Origin: Dechloromonas sp. CZR5
GTDB taxonomy: Bacteria; Pseudomonadota; Gammaproteobacteria; Burkholderiales; Rhodocyclaceae
Assembly: GCF_008711155.1 (NCBI RefSeq)
Contig: NZ_VUYQ01000005.1
Span: 62,001-126,000 of the forward strand
Direction of reading: 5' to 3'
Length of the DNA: 64,000 nucleotides
Translations under genes and position numbers: made by a program
The notes under the pieces: model-generated
What the model was told of the DNA's origin: nothing
What the model saw: only the letters and a program-made list of their open reading frames with translations
Database searches by the model: none
Shown here: positions 16,682 to 25,695 of the stretch, one piece after another
How positions within the stretch are numbered: the stretch's first letter is position 1
Layout of the letters: each line of letters begins with the position of its first letter

Positions 16682-17920
16682 ATGAAGAAAATACTGAAAT
16701 GCTGGATGGTGGTGCTTGGCCTGGGTAGCTCGTTGGCCAGCGCACAGACGGCCTACGACTTGCCGCGCCTCGAATCGCTGGCGCTGGAAAACAACCGTGC
16801 CGTGCAGGCAATGCGCGACCAGGTCAACGCGGCACGCGCTGCGGTAACGACGGCCGGCGCCTTCCCCAACCCGGAAGTGGAGTATCAGAGCGGGACGGCG
16901 CGCTCGCGCGGCGTCGGCGGCAACAGCGGCGATGCCCGGAGCGCGACGCTGACCCAGCCGCTCGACCTGCCCTGGATTCGCTCGGCGCGTATCAACGCGG
17001 CTGAAGCCGGGCTGGTCGTGGCCAGCACGGCGGCGCTGACGTTTGACGCCGACGTGGTGGCTCGCCTGCGTCTGCGCTATTTCGACGTGCTACGGCGCGA
17101 AGCCGAGTTGCGTAATGCACGTCTCGATACCGAACTGGTCGAGGGCATGCGCTCGCGCATCGCCGCGCGTGTCGAGACTGGCGAAGCGCCGCGTTTCGAA
17201 CTGATCAAGGCCGAGGCCGAATCGCTGAATGCGAGCAAGGCCGTGCAGGCCGCCGGTTTTCGCGTGATGCAGGCGCGCGCCTTGTTGCGTCAGGCGGTTG
17301 GCGATGCCCTGCCGCAGGATTTCGCGCTCGCCGGCGGCTTGCCCGATGTGCCTGAGTTGGCGTCGCTGGAAGGCAGCCGTCGCCAGATGCAGGTGTCGAG
17401 CCCCGATCTGGCGCGCAGCCGGGCCGAATTGGCACGCGCTCAGCGCATGCTCGACTTGGAGCGCCGCAAGCGCTGGCCGACAGTGGCCCTGAAAGCCTCG
17501 CGCGACCAGGACCCGGATATGAATACCTCGCGTTTCGGCCTGACCGTCAGCATCCCGCTGTGGGATCGCCGCAGCGGCCCGATTGGCGAGGCCGAGGCGC
17601 AACTGGCGCGGGCCCGCAACGAACTCGAGGCCCAGGCTTTTGCGCTGGATCAGTCGCTGGATGCCGCCTACCAGGTGTATGACATTGCCCGTACCCAGGT
17701 CGGCGCGCTCGAGTCGGGCATCGTCAAGAAAGCGGAGGCGGCGCTGAAAGTCGCCGAGTCGGCGTATCGATTCGGTGAGCGCGGCTTCCTCGATGTGGTC
17801 GATGCCCAGCGCGTCTATCGCGCGGCACGGAGCGAATTGATTACGGCGCGCCACGAATTGGCCGCCGCCTGGGTGGAAATTGAACGACTGCGGGCTTTGC
17901 CCGGAGGAAAAGCTGAATGA
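16682..17920 (+). CDS. TolC-family outer membrane channel of a heavy-metal efflux system (CzcC/CusC-like)
   Basis: The 412-residue protein has a signal peptide (MKKILKCWMVVLGLGSSLASA) and the two alpha-helical outer membrane efflux repeats of the TolC family, at about residues 30-200 and 220-405. Alternating charged helices such as AEAQLARARNELEAQAF are prominent. It would form the outer-membrane exit duct of a tripartite RND pump. There is no lipobox, unlike CusC. Its stop overlaps the adaptor gene by four bases (ATGA), and the whole set of four genes is joined by such overlaps. Confidence 0.88.
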   Translation: MKKILKCWMVVLGLGSSLASAQTAYDLPRLESLALENNRAVQAMRDQVNAARAAVTTAGAFPNPEVEYQSGTARSRGVGGNSGDARSATLTQPLDLPWIRSARINAAEAGLVVASTAALTFDADVVARLRLRYFDVLRREAELRNARLDTELVEGMRSRIAARVETGEAPRFELIKAEAESLNASKAVQAAGFRVMQARALLRQAVGDALPQDFALAGGLPDVPELASLEGSRRQMQVSSPDLARSRAELARAQRMLDLERRKRWPTVALKASRDQDPDMNTSRFGLTVSIPLWDRRSGPIGEAEAQLARARNELEAQAFALDQSLDAAYQVYDIARTQVGALESGIVKKAEAALKVAESAYRFGERGFLDVVDAQRVYRAARSELITARHELAAAWVEIERLRALPGGKAE

Positions 17921-19056
17921 AAAAAACGATGATTGCCCTGTTGTCCGCGGCCGTGCTGGCCGGGTGCGGGGAGGAGAAAAGCGCGCCGGCCAACCAGGCG
18001 GCCCACGATCCACTGTCAGTCAAGCCGGCACCGGAACTGGTCAGCCAATTGAAAACGGCGGTGGTCGGTACCGAGTCCGTCGCTGAAATGCTGCGTGTGG
18101 CCGGTAGTGTCGAGTTCGATGAGCAGCGTGTGGCGCGTATCGGTGCCTCGGTTACCGGGCGCGTTGTCGAAGTCGACGTCTTGCCCGGCCAAGTGGTGCA
18201 GAAAGGCGAATTGCTGGCGCGTCTGAACAGCAGCGAACTGGCCAGCCAGCAACTAGCCTATCTCAAGGCGCGCGCACAACTGGAACTCAACCGGCGCGCC
18301 GCCGAGCGCGCCAAGGCGCTGCTCGCCGCCGACGTGATCGGTTCGGCCGAATTGCAGCGGCGCGAAAGCGAATACCAGATATCGGTTGCCGAAACGCGTG
18401 CCGCCGCCGACCAGTTGCGTCTGCTCGGCTTCTCCGAGGCGGCGATCAATCGCCTCGGCGTGCAGGGCGCAGTCGATTCGGTGACGCCGGTGTCGGCCTC
18501 CCGCTCTGGGGTCGTCGTCGAGCGCCGCGTGGCGATGGGGCAGGTGGTGCAGCCTGCCGATACGCTGTTCGTCGTTGCCGATCTGTCGCGGGTGTGGGCC
18601 GTCGCCCAGGTGCCGGAGCAGCAGGTTGGCCAGGTTCGTGTCGGTCAGTCGGTGAGTATCGAGGTGCCGGCGCTGGGCAACGAAAGCCGCGTCGGCAAAC
18701 TGATTTTCGTTGGCCAGACGGTCGACCCCGAGATGCGTACGGTGCTTGTTCGCACCGAGCTGGAGAATCGCGACGGTGCGCTCAAACCGGCCATGCTGAC
18801 CTCGATGCTGATCGCTGCGCGGCCGAGCGAAAAGCTGGTGGTGCCGGCCAGCGCCGTGGTGCGCGAAGGCGACGACGAGAATGTGTTCGTCGCGGTCGAG
18901 GACGGCAGCTACCGCCTCGTCAAGGTCAAGCTGGCGCCCGAGCAGGGCGGCCGCCGGGTCGTGCTGTCCGGCCTCAAGGGCGGTGAGAAGCTGGTTATCG
19001 AGGGGGCTTTCCACCTCAATAACGAACGCAATCGCCAGGCGGCGGAGGGATCATGA
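17917..19056 (+). CDS. RND efflux periplasmic adaptor (CzcB/CusB-like membrane fusion lipoprotein)
   Basis: The 379-residue protein begins with a lipoprotein signal (lipobox LAGC, cysteine near residue 17). It has barrel-sandwich (lipoyl-like) halves at about residues 65-110 and 185-215 flanking a helical hairpin, then beta-barrel and membrane-proximal domains. It should link the inner-membrane pump to the TolC-like channel. The mature N terminus has no histidine-rich or methionine-rich metal-binding stretch of the kind seen in CzcB or CusB, so the metal cannot be read from this subunit. Overlaps of four bases join it to both neighbours. Confidence 0.88.
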   Translation: MKKTMIALLSAAVLAGCGEEKSAPANQAAHDPLSVKPAPELVSQLKTAVVGTESVAEMLRVAGSVEFDEQRVARIGASVTGRVVEVDVLPGQVVQKGELLARLNSSELASQQLAYLKARAQLELNRRAAERAKALLAADVIGSAELQRRESEYQISVAETRAAADQLRLLGFSEAAINRLGVQGAVDSVTPVSASRSGVVVERRVAMGQVVQPADTLFVVADLSRVWAVAQVPEQQVGQVRVGQSVSIEVPALGNESRVGKLIFVGQTVDPEMRTVLVRTELENRDGALKPAMLTSMLIAARPSEKLVVPASAVVREGDDENVFVAVEDGSYRLVKVKLAPEQGGRRVVLSGLKGGEKLVIEGAFHLNNERNRQAAEGS

Positions 19057-22000
19057 TCGAGTCGCTGGTTCGCTCGGCGCTTGCCCAGCGCCTGATCGTC
19101 GCGGTGATCGCGGCGATCTGTCTGGCTTTCGGGCTGGATGCGGCACGCAAGCTGTCGGTCGACGCTTTCCCTGACGTCACCAATATCCAGGTCCAGATCG
19201 CCACCGAGGCGCCGGGGCGTTCGCCGGAAGAAGTCGAGCGTTTCGCCACGGTGCCGCTGGAAGTGGCGATGACCGGCCTGCCCGGTCTGACCGAGATGCG
19301 TTCGCTGAACAAGCCTGGCCTGTCGCTGATCACGCTGGTGTTCACCGACCAGACCAACGTCTATTTCGCCCGCCAACTGGTCATGGAGCGCCTGCTCGAA
19401 GTCGGCACCCGCCTGCCGCAGGGCATCACGCCGGTGCTTGGGCCGGTGTCCACCGGTTTGGGCGAAGTCTTTCAATACACGCTGGAGCGCGCCGACGACG
19501 GCGAGCGGGCCTTGACCCAGGAGGAGCTGATGCAGCGCCGGGTGGCCCAGGACTGGGTGGTACGCCCGCTGTTGCGCTCGATTTCCGGCGTCGCCGAAAT
19601 CAACTCGCAGGGCGGCTTCGCCAAGCAATACCAGGTTCAGGTCAACCCGGACAAGCTGCGCCACTATGGCATCAGCGTCGCCGAGGTTTACCAGGCGGTC
19701 GGCCGCAACAACGCCAATGCCGGCGGCGGCGTGCTGCCGCAGTATGCCGAGCAATACCTGATACGCGGTATCGGTCTGGTCCGCGATGTCGAGGACTTGA
19801 AGTTGATCGTGCTGCGCGAGCGCGGCGGCGTGCCGGTGTATCTGCGCGATGTCGCCGAGGTCGATATCGGCCACGAAGTCCGTCAGGGCGCGCTGGTCAA
19901 GAACGGTGTCACCGAATCGGTCGGCGGCATCGTCATGATGCTGGCCGGCGGCAATGCCAAGGAGGTGGTCGGCCGCATCAAGGCGCGCGTCGACGAGATC
20001 AACGCCAAGGGCATGCTGCCCGACGGCTTGAAGATCGTGCCGTATTACGACCGCTCCGAGCTGGTCGATGCCGCGCTGTGGACGGTGACCAAGGTGCTGC
20101 TCGAAGGCGTCGCTCTGGTCGTTGTTGTGCTCTTCCTCTTCCTCGGCGATGTGCGTTCGTCGCTGATCGTCGTCGCCACGCTGGTGTTGACTCCCCTGCT
20201 CACTTTCTTTGCGATGAACAAGCTGGGCATCTCAGCCAACCTGATGTCGCTCGGCGGCCTGGCCATCGCCATCGGCCTGATGGTGGACGGTTCGGTGGTC
20301 GTCGTCGAAAACGCCTTCGCCCAGCTCGGCCGTGCCGGGCAGGCCGGCGAGAACAAGGTGCGGGTGATCCTGCGCGCCGTCGTCGAGGTGGCGACGCCGG
20401 TGATCTTCGGCGTCGGCATCATCATCCTCGTTTTCCTGCCGCTGATGACGCTGGAGGGCATGGAAGGCAAGATGTTCGCGCCGCTGGCCTACACCATCGC
20501 CATCGCGCTGGCCATTTCGCTGGTGCTGTCGCTAACGCTGACGCCGGTCATGTCGAGCTACCTGCTCAAGGCGCCAGAACATGATGGTGACCACGATACT
20601 CGGCTGATCAAGGCGATCAAGCGCCCCTACGTCAAGTTGTTGCACTGGGCGCTGGGCAACGAGCGCAAGACGGTCGTCATTTCGATCGCCGTCTTCATCG
20701 CCTCGATCGCCGCGCTGCCGCTGCTCGGCACCGCCTTCATCCCGGAGATGAAGGAAGGCTCGATCGTGCCGGGCATCACGCGGGTGCCGAATATTTCCCT
20801 CGAAGAGTCGATCAAAATGGAAATGGAAGCGACGCGCCTGATGCGTGAGGTGCCGGGCGTCAAGTCGGTGGTTTCCGGTGTCGGCCGCGGCGAATCGCCG
20901 GCCGACCCACAGGGCCCGAACGAATCGTCGCCCATCGTCAGCCTGCTGCCGCGCGATGAATGGCCGGATGGCTGGGGCGAGGAAGACATCGCCAAGGCGC
21001 TGCGCGAGAAATTGAAGGTGCTGCCGGGCGTGCAGATCGTGATGTCGCAGCCGATTTCGGCGCGGGTGGCGGAAATGGTCACCGGCGTGCGTTCCGACAT
21101 CGCGGTCAAGATTTTCGGCGACGATCTCGAACAGCTGCGCAAGGCCGCCGCCCAGATCGGCCGCATCGCGCAATCGCTGGACGGTGCCAACGACCTTCGC
21201 ATCGAGCGGGTCAGCGGACAGCAGTACCTGACCATCGAAATCGACCGCCAGGCAATCGCCCGCCTCGGCATCAACGTCGCCGACGTCAACGATCTGATCG
21301 AGACCGCGGTGGGCGGCAAGGTAGCCAGCGAAATCTTCGAGGGCGAACGCCGCTTCCCGGCGGCCGTGCGTCTGCCGGAGCGCTTCCGCAACAACATCGA
21401 AGCCATCTCCAATATCCTGATCAAGTCGCCGGATGGTGCCACGGCCCGCTTGGCCGATGTCGCCAAAATCCGCGTCCAGGACGGTCCGGCGCAGATTTCG
21501 CGCGAACTCGGCAAGCGCCGCATTGTTGTCGGCGTCAACGTCAAGGAGCGCGATCTGGGCGGTTTCGTTGCCGAACTGCAACAAAAGGTCGATCAGCAGG
21601 TCAAACTTCCGGATGGCTACTACCTGGAGTGGGGCGGTCAGTTCCAGAACATGGAGCGGGCGCTCGGTCACCTCGGCGTGATCATCCCGATCACCATCGC
21701 GGCGATTTTCTTCCTGCTCTTCCTGCTCTTTAATTCGCTGCGCTATGCGACGCTGATCATTACCGTCCTGCCTTTCGCGTCGATCGGCGGTATCTTCGGC
21801 TTGCTCGTTTCCGGCGAATACCTGTCGGTACCGGCGTCGGTCGGCTTCATCGCGCTGTGGGGCATCGCCGTGCTCAACGGTGTTGTGCTCGTCTCCTACA
21901 TCCGCAGTCTGCGCGACGAAGGGCGTAGCGTTCGGGAGGCCATTGTCGAGGGGGCAACCCTGCGCTTCCGGCCAGTCATGATGACGGCGACGGTTGCCAT

Positions 22001-22163
22001 GCTTGGCTTGATCCCTTTCCTGTTTTCGACAGGACCCGGTTCGGAAGTGCAAAGGCCGCTGGCTATTGTCGTTATCGGTGGATTGATTACATCGACCTTA
22101 CTCACCCTGGTGGTGCTGCCCACCATTTACCGCTGGTTTGACGAAGAGGGAGCCGAAGCATGA
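19053..22163 (+). CDS. CzcA/CusA-family heavy-metal RND efflux pump
   Basis: The 1036-residue inner-membrane proton antiporter has the RND plan: 12 membrane helices in two halves and two large periplasmic loops, at about residues 35-340 and 555-860. The HME family is indicated by VDAFPDVTNIQVQI near the N terminus and by overall length. The transmembrane-4 motif reads AIGLMVDGSVVVVEN (about residues 404-418); the DFG motif of zinc/cobalt/cadmium CzcA pumps is absent, so it belongs to another HME subgroup. The substrate (monovalent copper/silver, nickel, or other divalent metal) is unresolved. It overlaps the adaptor and the PII-like gene by four bases each. Confidence 0.92.
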   Translation: MIESLVRSALAQRLIVAVIAAICLAFGLDAARKLSVDAFPDVTNIQVQIATEAPGRSPEEVERFATVPLEVAMTGLPGLTEMRSLNKPGLSLITLVFTDQTNVYFARQLVMERLLEVGTRLPQGITPVLGPVSTGLGEVFQYTLERADDGERALTQEELMQRRVAQDWVVRPLLRSISGVAEINSQGGFAKQYQVQVNPDKLRHYGISVAEVYQAVGRNNANAGGGVLPQYAEQYLIRGIGLVRDVEDLKLIVLRERGGVPVYLRDVAEVDIGHEVRQGALVKNGVTESVGGIVMMLAGGNAKEVVGRIKARVDEINAKGMLPDGLKIVPYYDRSELVDAALWTVTKVLLEGVALVVVVLFLFLGDVRSSLIVVATLVLTPLLTFFAMNKLGISANLMSLGGLAIAIGLMVDGSVVVVENAFAQLGRAGQAGENKVRVILRAVVEVATPVIFGVGIIILVFLPLMTLEGMEGKMFAPLAYTIAIALAISLVLSLTLTPVMSSYLLKAPEHDGDHDTRLIKAIKRPYVKLLHWALGNERKTVVISIAVFIASIAALPLLGTAFIPEMKEGSIVPGITRVPNISLEESIKMEMEATRLMREVPGVKSVVSGVGRGESPADPQGPNESSPIVSLLPRDEWPDGWGEEDIAKALREKLKVLPGVQIVMSQPISARVAEMVTGVRSDIAVKIFGDDLEQLRKAAAQIGRIAQSLDGANDLRIERVSGQQYLTIEIDRQAIARLGINVADVNDLIETAVGGKVASEIFEGERRFPAAVRLPERFRNNIEAISNILIKSPDGATARLADVAKIRVQDGPAQISRELGKRRIVVGVNVKERDLGGFVAELQQKVDQQVKLPDGYYLEWGGQFQNMERALGHLGVIIPITIAAIFFLLFLLFNSLRYATLIITVLPFASIGGIFGLLVSGEYLSVPASVGFIALWGIAVLNGVVLVSYIRSLRDEGRSVREAIVEGATLRFRPVMMTATVAMLGLIPFLFSTGPGSEVQRPLAIVVIGGLITSTLLTLVVLPTIYRWFDEEGAEA

Positions 22164-22504
22164 AGGAAATCAAAGCCATCATTCGACCTCACAAGTTGGC
22201 GGCGCTGCGCGATGCGCTAATGGCGCTGCCAGGTTTTCCTGGCATGACGGTCACGAAGGTGGACGGGTGCAGCGCTCCCGAACGCCACGTTCCGGCCAAG
22301 GTCAAAATCAAGGACGAACTGACTGAATACATGCCCAAGGTCCGTATCGAAATCGTTTCCCCGGACGAGGTGGCCGAAACGATTTTTCAGCGCATCATCG
22401 AAATAGCCCAGACCGGTCATTACGGCGACGGATTGGTCTGGATCGCCGACGTCGAAAAGGCAGCGTTCGTATTCAAGACGACGCAGGGTCAGGACGAGCG
22501 ATAG
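22160..22504 (+). CDS. PII-like signalling protein associated with heavy-metal efflux (PII-NG type)
   Basis: The 114-residue protein has the PII ferredoxin-like fold signature: KEIKAIIRPHKLAALRDAL at the start, MPKVRIEIVSPDE in the middle and RIIEIAQTGHYGDGLVWI at the ATP-binding C-loop. The T-loop (about residues 37-57) differs from GlnB/GlnK: no tyrosine occupies the usual uridylylation position, and it carries C37, H43 and several lysines. PII-like genes attached to CzcA-type pumps form a recognised PII-NG subgroup. The four-base overlap with the pump gene argues that it monitors or gates the transporter and does not serve general nitrogen control. The ligand is unknown. Confidence 0.82.
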   Translation: MKEIKAIIRPHKLAALRDALMALPGFPGMTVTKVDGCSAPERHVPAKVKIKDELTEYMPKVRIEIVSPDEVAETIFQRIIEIAQTGHYGDGLVWIADVEKAAFVFKTTQGQDER

Positions 22505-22619
22505 TAAGGCCAGTATTACTTTCGCGAGGTGTGGAGGAATTCACAGGCATCTGACCGGGGTCGTCGTTAGCATTGAGACTGTCAAAACGCCCATAGGGCC
22601 AAAGCGCAGTCTCAGTAAC

Positions 22620-23543
22620 ATGGAAGCACAACTCAGCCTCGTCACACCCAACACCCTGATGTCTCCGGAAGACCTTCAGGAGGGCATTGCCAGCCTGTCG
22701 CGCGGCGCCTATTTCGCAGAAGCCGGTCTGGATATGATGCTCAGCATCCTGACCGAGTCGGCGGCCAATATTTGCGGTGTGGAGCGAGCCGGTATCTGGG
22801 CGCTGACAGACGACCGGCGTGAACTGCGCTGTCTTGGTCTGTTCGAACGCGCGAAACGGCTGCACAGCAGCGGTAACGTCATCGATGCCATCGGTCACCC
22901 GATCTTCTTTGCGGCGCTGCAAGAAGGTAGATGCATCGCAGTCGACGATGTCTATGTGCATCCGGTGACGGCAGAATTCGTCAGCTATTACCTGCCGCGC
23001 CACCGGGTTACCGCCATGCTCGTCACGCCCATCCATCTTCGTGGCGAACTGCAGGGTATTCTGTGCCTCGAGCAGGTGGGTTCGCGGCAGCCGTGGGCGG
23101 CCGCGCATCAGATTTTTGCCCAGGCCGTGGCCAATCTGGTGACGCTGGCGCTGGTCGACTATGAGGCGGGCGAAGCCCGGCTTGAAGCGTGCACGGCAGT
23201 AGAGCAGTTGCGGGCGGTTATCAATGCGTCGCAGGACGCCATGTTGCTTGCCGATGCGCAGAGCGGTGAAATACTCGATGTCAATCGTCAGGCTGAAGCG
23301 CTGACCGGCCGTTCACGTGAAGAATTGCTCGGGCGTCACCATGTCAGTCTTTATTCCGTCGAGCAACAGTCCGTTGTGACGGGAGAAGTCAGCCGCATGC
23401 TGGAAGGCCGCGCGACAGCGGGTCGCTTGGCAGCGGAGGTCCAGCGTAGCGACGGGCGCCGAGTTCAGGTTAGCGTGTCGGCCGAGAGAACGGACCTCAG
23501 CGACGGCCGTCGTTTGGCGCTCAGCATTCTGCGGGCGGCCTAA
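22620..23543 (+). CDS. GAF-PAS sensory protein without an output domain
   Basis: The 307-residue cytoplasmic protein has a GAF domain (about residues 25-180, with MLVTPIHLRGELQGILCLEQ) followed by a PAS domain (about residues 195-305, with ILDVNRQAEALTGRSREELLG). It ends there, with no kinase, GGDEF, HTH or methyl-accepting module, so it must act through a partner or be a truncated sensor. No in-frame stop or frameshift explaining a lost output domain is seen before the convergent gene. The start lacks a clear Shine-Dalgarno; an 8-bp inverted repeat (22574-22581 with 22607-22614) ends six bases before the ATG. Its stop overlaps the convergent gene by four bases. Confidence 0.75.
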   Translation: MEAQLSLVTPNTLMSPEDLQEGIASLSRGAYFAEAGLDMMLSILTESAANICGVERAGIWALTDDRRELRCLGLFERAKRLHSSGNVIDAIGHPIFFAALQEGRCIAVDDVYVHPVTAEFVSYYLPRHRVTAMLVTPIHLRGELQGILCLEQVGSRQPWAAAHQIFAQAVANLVTLALVDYEAGEARLEACTAVEQLRAVINASQDAMLLADAQSGEILDVNRQAEALTGRSREELLGRHHVSLYSVEQQSVVTGEVSRMLEGRATAGRLAAEVQRSDGRRVQVSVSAERTDLSDGRRLALSILRAA

Positions 23544-24292
23544 GCGGCCACTGCGTCAATCGTTTTTCCCAGTGTATCGATGAGCGCCAGGAGTTGTTCC
23601 CTGGCTGCAGTGCCGTCCAGCTCGTTGGCGTACCGCGTCACCGAGTCGGCAAACTGGCGGGCGAGGTGCATGACGCCCCATATCTCGAGTGATTCGGCAT
23701 CCTGTGCCAGTTTGAGTGCTTCCGTGGTCAAGACATAGGCATCGGGCGGCAAGGCTGCCAGGGCATCGCGCAGCAACTCCAGTTGTTCGTGGGCCTCGCT
23801 CACGAACAGGCGGTCAAGGAGCAGCGATCGTTGGCTGGCGTCGTTGGCGCTGGCGGTCGTTTCGAGTCGCTCGGCAAAGTGTCGCGCGCGCTCGGCAAAT
23901 GCCTCTTGCTCGAGGCCAAGCGGGTCGTCCAGGCACTCGATTGTGGCGGTCAGCGCAGCGATGAGGCGTGGTGACGGATTTCCTTCCTCGAGCCGATCGG
24001 CTGCTCCGGCCAGCGCTTCGCCAAGGCGGAGGCAATCGCTGTCGGCGGTTTCCAGGGCAATGCCATAGAGCTTGAATACGGCGGGTCGAACGTCGTCGGC
24101 GCTGGCGCCATGGCGCTGGGACCAGGCCTGTTCCAGCGTGGTGCTAGCCTCAACCCAGCGTTCATTCAGTTTTGGATCGAAGCGGGGCGGGCGGGATTTC
24201 TCCACCCAGGGCAGGAGGGCGGCAGTCGCGTCCAGTGTCGGTGCGAGCGCCGCCCGTGATTCCTCGAGATCGTCCTCGGGAATGTCGTCCAT
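23540..24292 (-). CDS. Unrecognised acidic, mostly helical protein
   Basis: I do not recognise this 250-residue protein. It begins with an acidic segment (MDDIPEDDLEESRAAL) and is then almost wholly alpha-helical by composition, rich in Ala, Leu and Glu. Two broadly similar helical stretches, DCLRLGEALAGAADRLEEG and LKLAQDAESLEIWGVMHLA, recall Hpt-like bundles, but no HxxK/R phosphotransfer histidine is clear. It starts six bases after the VOC gene and is probably third in an lgt-VOC operon. The stop overlaps that of the GAF-PAS gene. A coding gene is supported by codon bias; the function is open. Confidence 0.6.
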   Translation of the reverse strand: MDDIPEDDLEESRAALAPTLDATAALLPWVEKSRPPRFDPKLNERWVEASTTLEQAWSQRHGASADDVRPAVFKLYGIALETADSDCLRLGEALAGAADRLEEGNPSPRLIAALTATIECLDDPLGLEQEAFAERARHFAERLETTASANDASQRSLLLDRLFVSEAHEQLELLRDALAALPPDAYVLTTEALKLAQDAESLEIWGVMHLARQFADSVTRYANELDGTAAREQLLALIDTLGKTIDAVAA

Positions 24293-24298
24293 TTTTCC

Positions 24299-24775
24299 TT
24301 AGTTGCCGGCCAGCTTGGCGAATGCCGAAACGACTTCCGGCGGGGCCTGCACCAGTTCGATCAGCACGCCTTCGCCGCCGATCGGGAATTCCTCGTTACC
24401 CTTCGGGTGCAGGAAGGTGATGTCGAACCCGGCTGCGCCCTTGCGGATGCCGCCCGGCGCAAAGCGCACGCCGTTGGCCGACAGCCATTCGACGGCCTTG
24501 GGCAGGTCGTCGATCCACAGGCCGACGTGGTTGAGCGGCGTCGCGTGCACGGCCGGCTTCTTTTCCGGGTCGAGCGGCTGCATCAGGTCGACCTCGACCT
24601 TGAACGGGCCGGTGCCCATGGCGCAGATGTCCTCATCGACGTTTTCGCGTTCCGAGACGAAGGTGCTGGTGATTTCCAGGCCGAATTTTTCGACCCACAA
24701 CGTGCGCAGCTTTTCCTTGGAAGGGCCACCGATGGCGATTTGCTGGATGCCGAGAACCTTGAACGGACGTGTCAT
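24299..24775 (-). CDS. VOC-superfamily protein (glyoxalase/methylmalonyl-CoA epimerase-like)
   Basis: The 158-residue protein has the paired beta-alpha-beta-beta-beta modules of the vicinal oxygen chelate fold. Likely metal positions are Q in [10 protein letters not shown] in KVEVDLMQ, H in NHVGLWIDD and E in VLIELVQAP, a Q/E/H/E set that departs from the usual H/E/H/E. The start is the ATG at 24775, before TRPFKVLG; a longer frame overlaps lgt and is rejected. It lies 40 bases downstream of lgt. Methylmalonyl-CoA epimerase or a lactoylglutathione-lyase-like enzyme are possible, but the substrate is not evident. Confidence 0.75.
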   Translation of the reverse strand: MTRPFKVLGIQQIAIGGPSKEKLRTLWVEKFGLEITSTFVSERENVDEDICAMGTGPFKVEVDLMQPLDPEKKPAVHATPLNHVGLWIDDLPKAVEWLSANGVRFAPGGIRKGAAGFDITFLHPKGNEEFPIGGEGVLIELVQAPPEVVSAFAKLAGN

Positions 24776-24815
24776 GACTGGATTCCTGTCTGGTGTTGAT
24801 GAACGTAATCCATAA

Positions 24816-25607
24816 TTATAGAGGCTTCTTCCGGTAGGCAAAGACTAGCATGGCGACCCCGGTCAGAATCATCGGCAGCGATAGCCACTGCCCCATGCTG
24901 ATTGTGTACGACTGTCCGAAAATCCCGTGATCGGGCTCGCGGAAAAACTCGGTGATGAAACGGAAGCTGCCGTAGCCGATCAGGAACACACCGGACACTG
25001 CCGCCCGAGGTCGCGGCTGGCGGCTGTACAGCCAGAGGATGGCGAACAGCGCCAGGCCTTCCAGTCCGACATGGTAGAGCTGGGAGGGGTGGCGCGGCTG
25101 CATGTCTCCGGATTGCGGAAAGATCATCGCCCACGGCAGGTTGGGGTCGGCGATGCGGCCCCACAGTTCGCCGTTGATGAAATTGCCGATGCGTCCTGCG
25201 GCCAGGCCGAGCGGGACCAGCGGGGCAACGAAATCCATCACATCGAACCAGTTCAGGGCGTACTTGCGCGTCCACAGGCCCATGGCCACCAGCACCCCGA
25301 GGAAGCCGCCATGGAAGCTCATGCCGCCCTTCCAGACAGCGAGGATTTCCAGCGGATTGGCCAGGTAGTAGCCGGGTTCGTAGAACAGCACCTGTCCCAG
25401 CCGGCCGCCGAGAATGACGCCGAGCATGCCGTAGAACAGCAGGTCGTCGAGTTGTTCGACGGTCAGGAAGCCGGGGCGGCTTTTGATGCGCAGTCGCCCG
25501 AGCAAAATAAATTGAACGAAGGCGAGCAGGTACATCAAACCGTACCAGCGTACGGAAAGCGGGCCGACGGAAAAGGCAACGGGGTCGAACTGCGGGTGTA
25601 GAAGCAT
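24816..25607 (-). CDS. lgt: Prolipoprotein diacylglyceryl transferase
   Basis: Lgt moves diacylglycerol from phosphatidylglycerol to the lipobox cysteine of prolipoproteins, the first step of lipoprotein maturation. The 263-residue sequence has about seven membrane helices, the periplasmic SFHGGF motif, and the Lgt signature [14 protein letters not shown], followed by RHPSQLY. The start is the ATG before LLHPQFDP; longer frames run antisense into ilvD. It is divergent from ilvD. Substrates encoded in this window include PrsT, the glycine-zipper lipoprotein and the RND adaptor. Confidence 0.95.
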   Translation of the reverse strand: MLLHPQFDPVAFSVGPLSVRWYGLMYLLAFVQFILLGRLRIKSRPGFLTVEQLDDLLFYGMLGVILGGRLGQVLFYEPGYYLANPLEILAVWKGGMSFHGGFLGVLVAMGLWTRKYALNWFDVMDFVAPLVPLGLAAGRIGNFINGELWGRIADPNLPWAMIFPQSGDMQPRHPSQLYHVGLEGLALFAILWLYSRQPRPRAAVSGVFLIGYGSFRFITEFFREPDHGIFGQSYTISMGQWLSLPMILTGVAMLVFAYRKKPL

Positions 25608-25695
25608 TGCAGGCGCAGAGTGGGCTAGAATTAGCCGATTATAGTTCGCGCCCGTGACAACACCGTGGCGTTCAGTTTCAGACGGAGAGAGAGTC

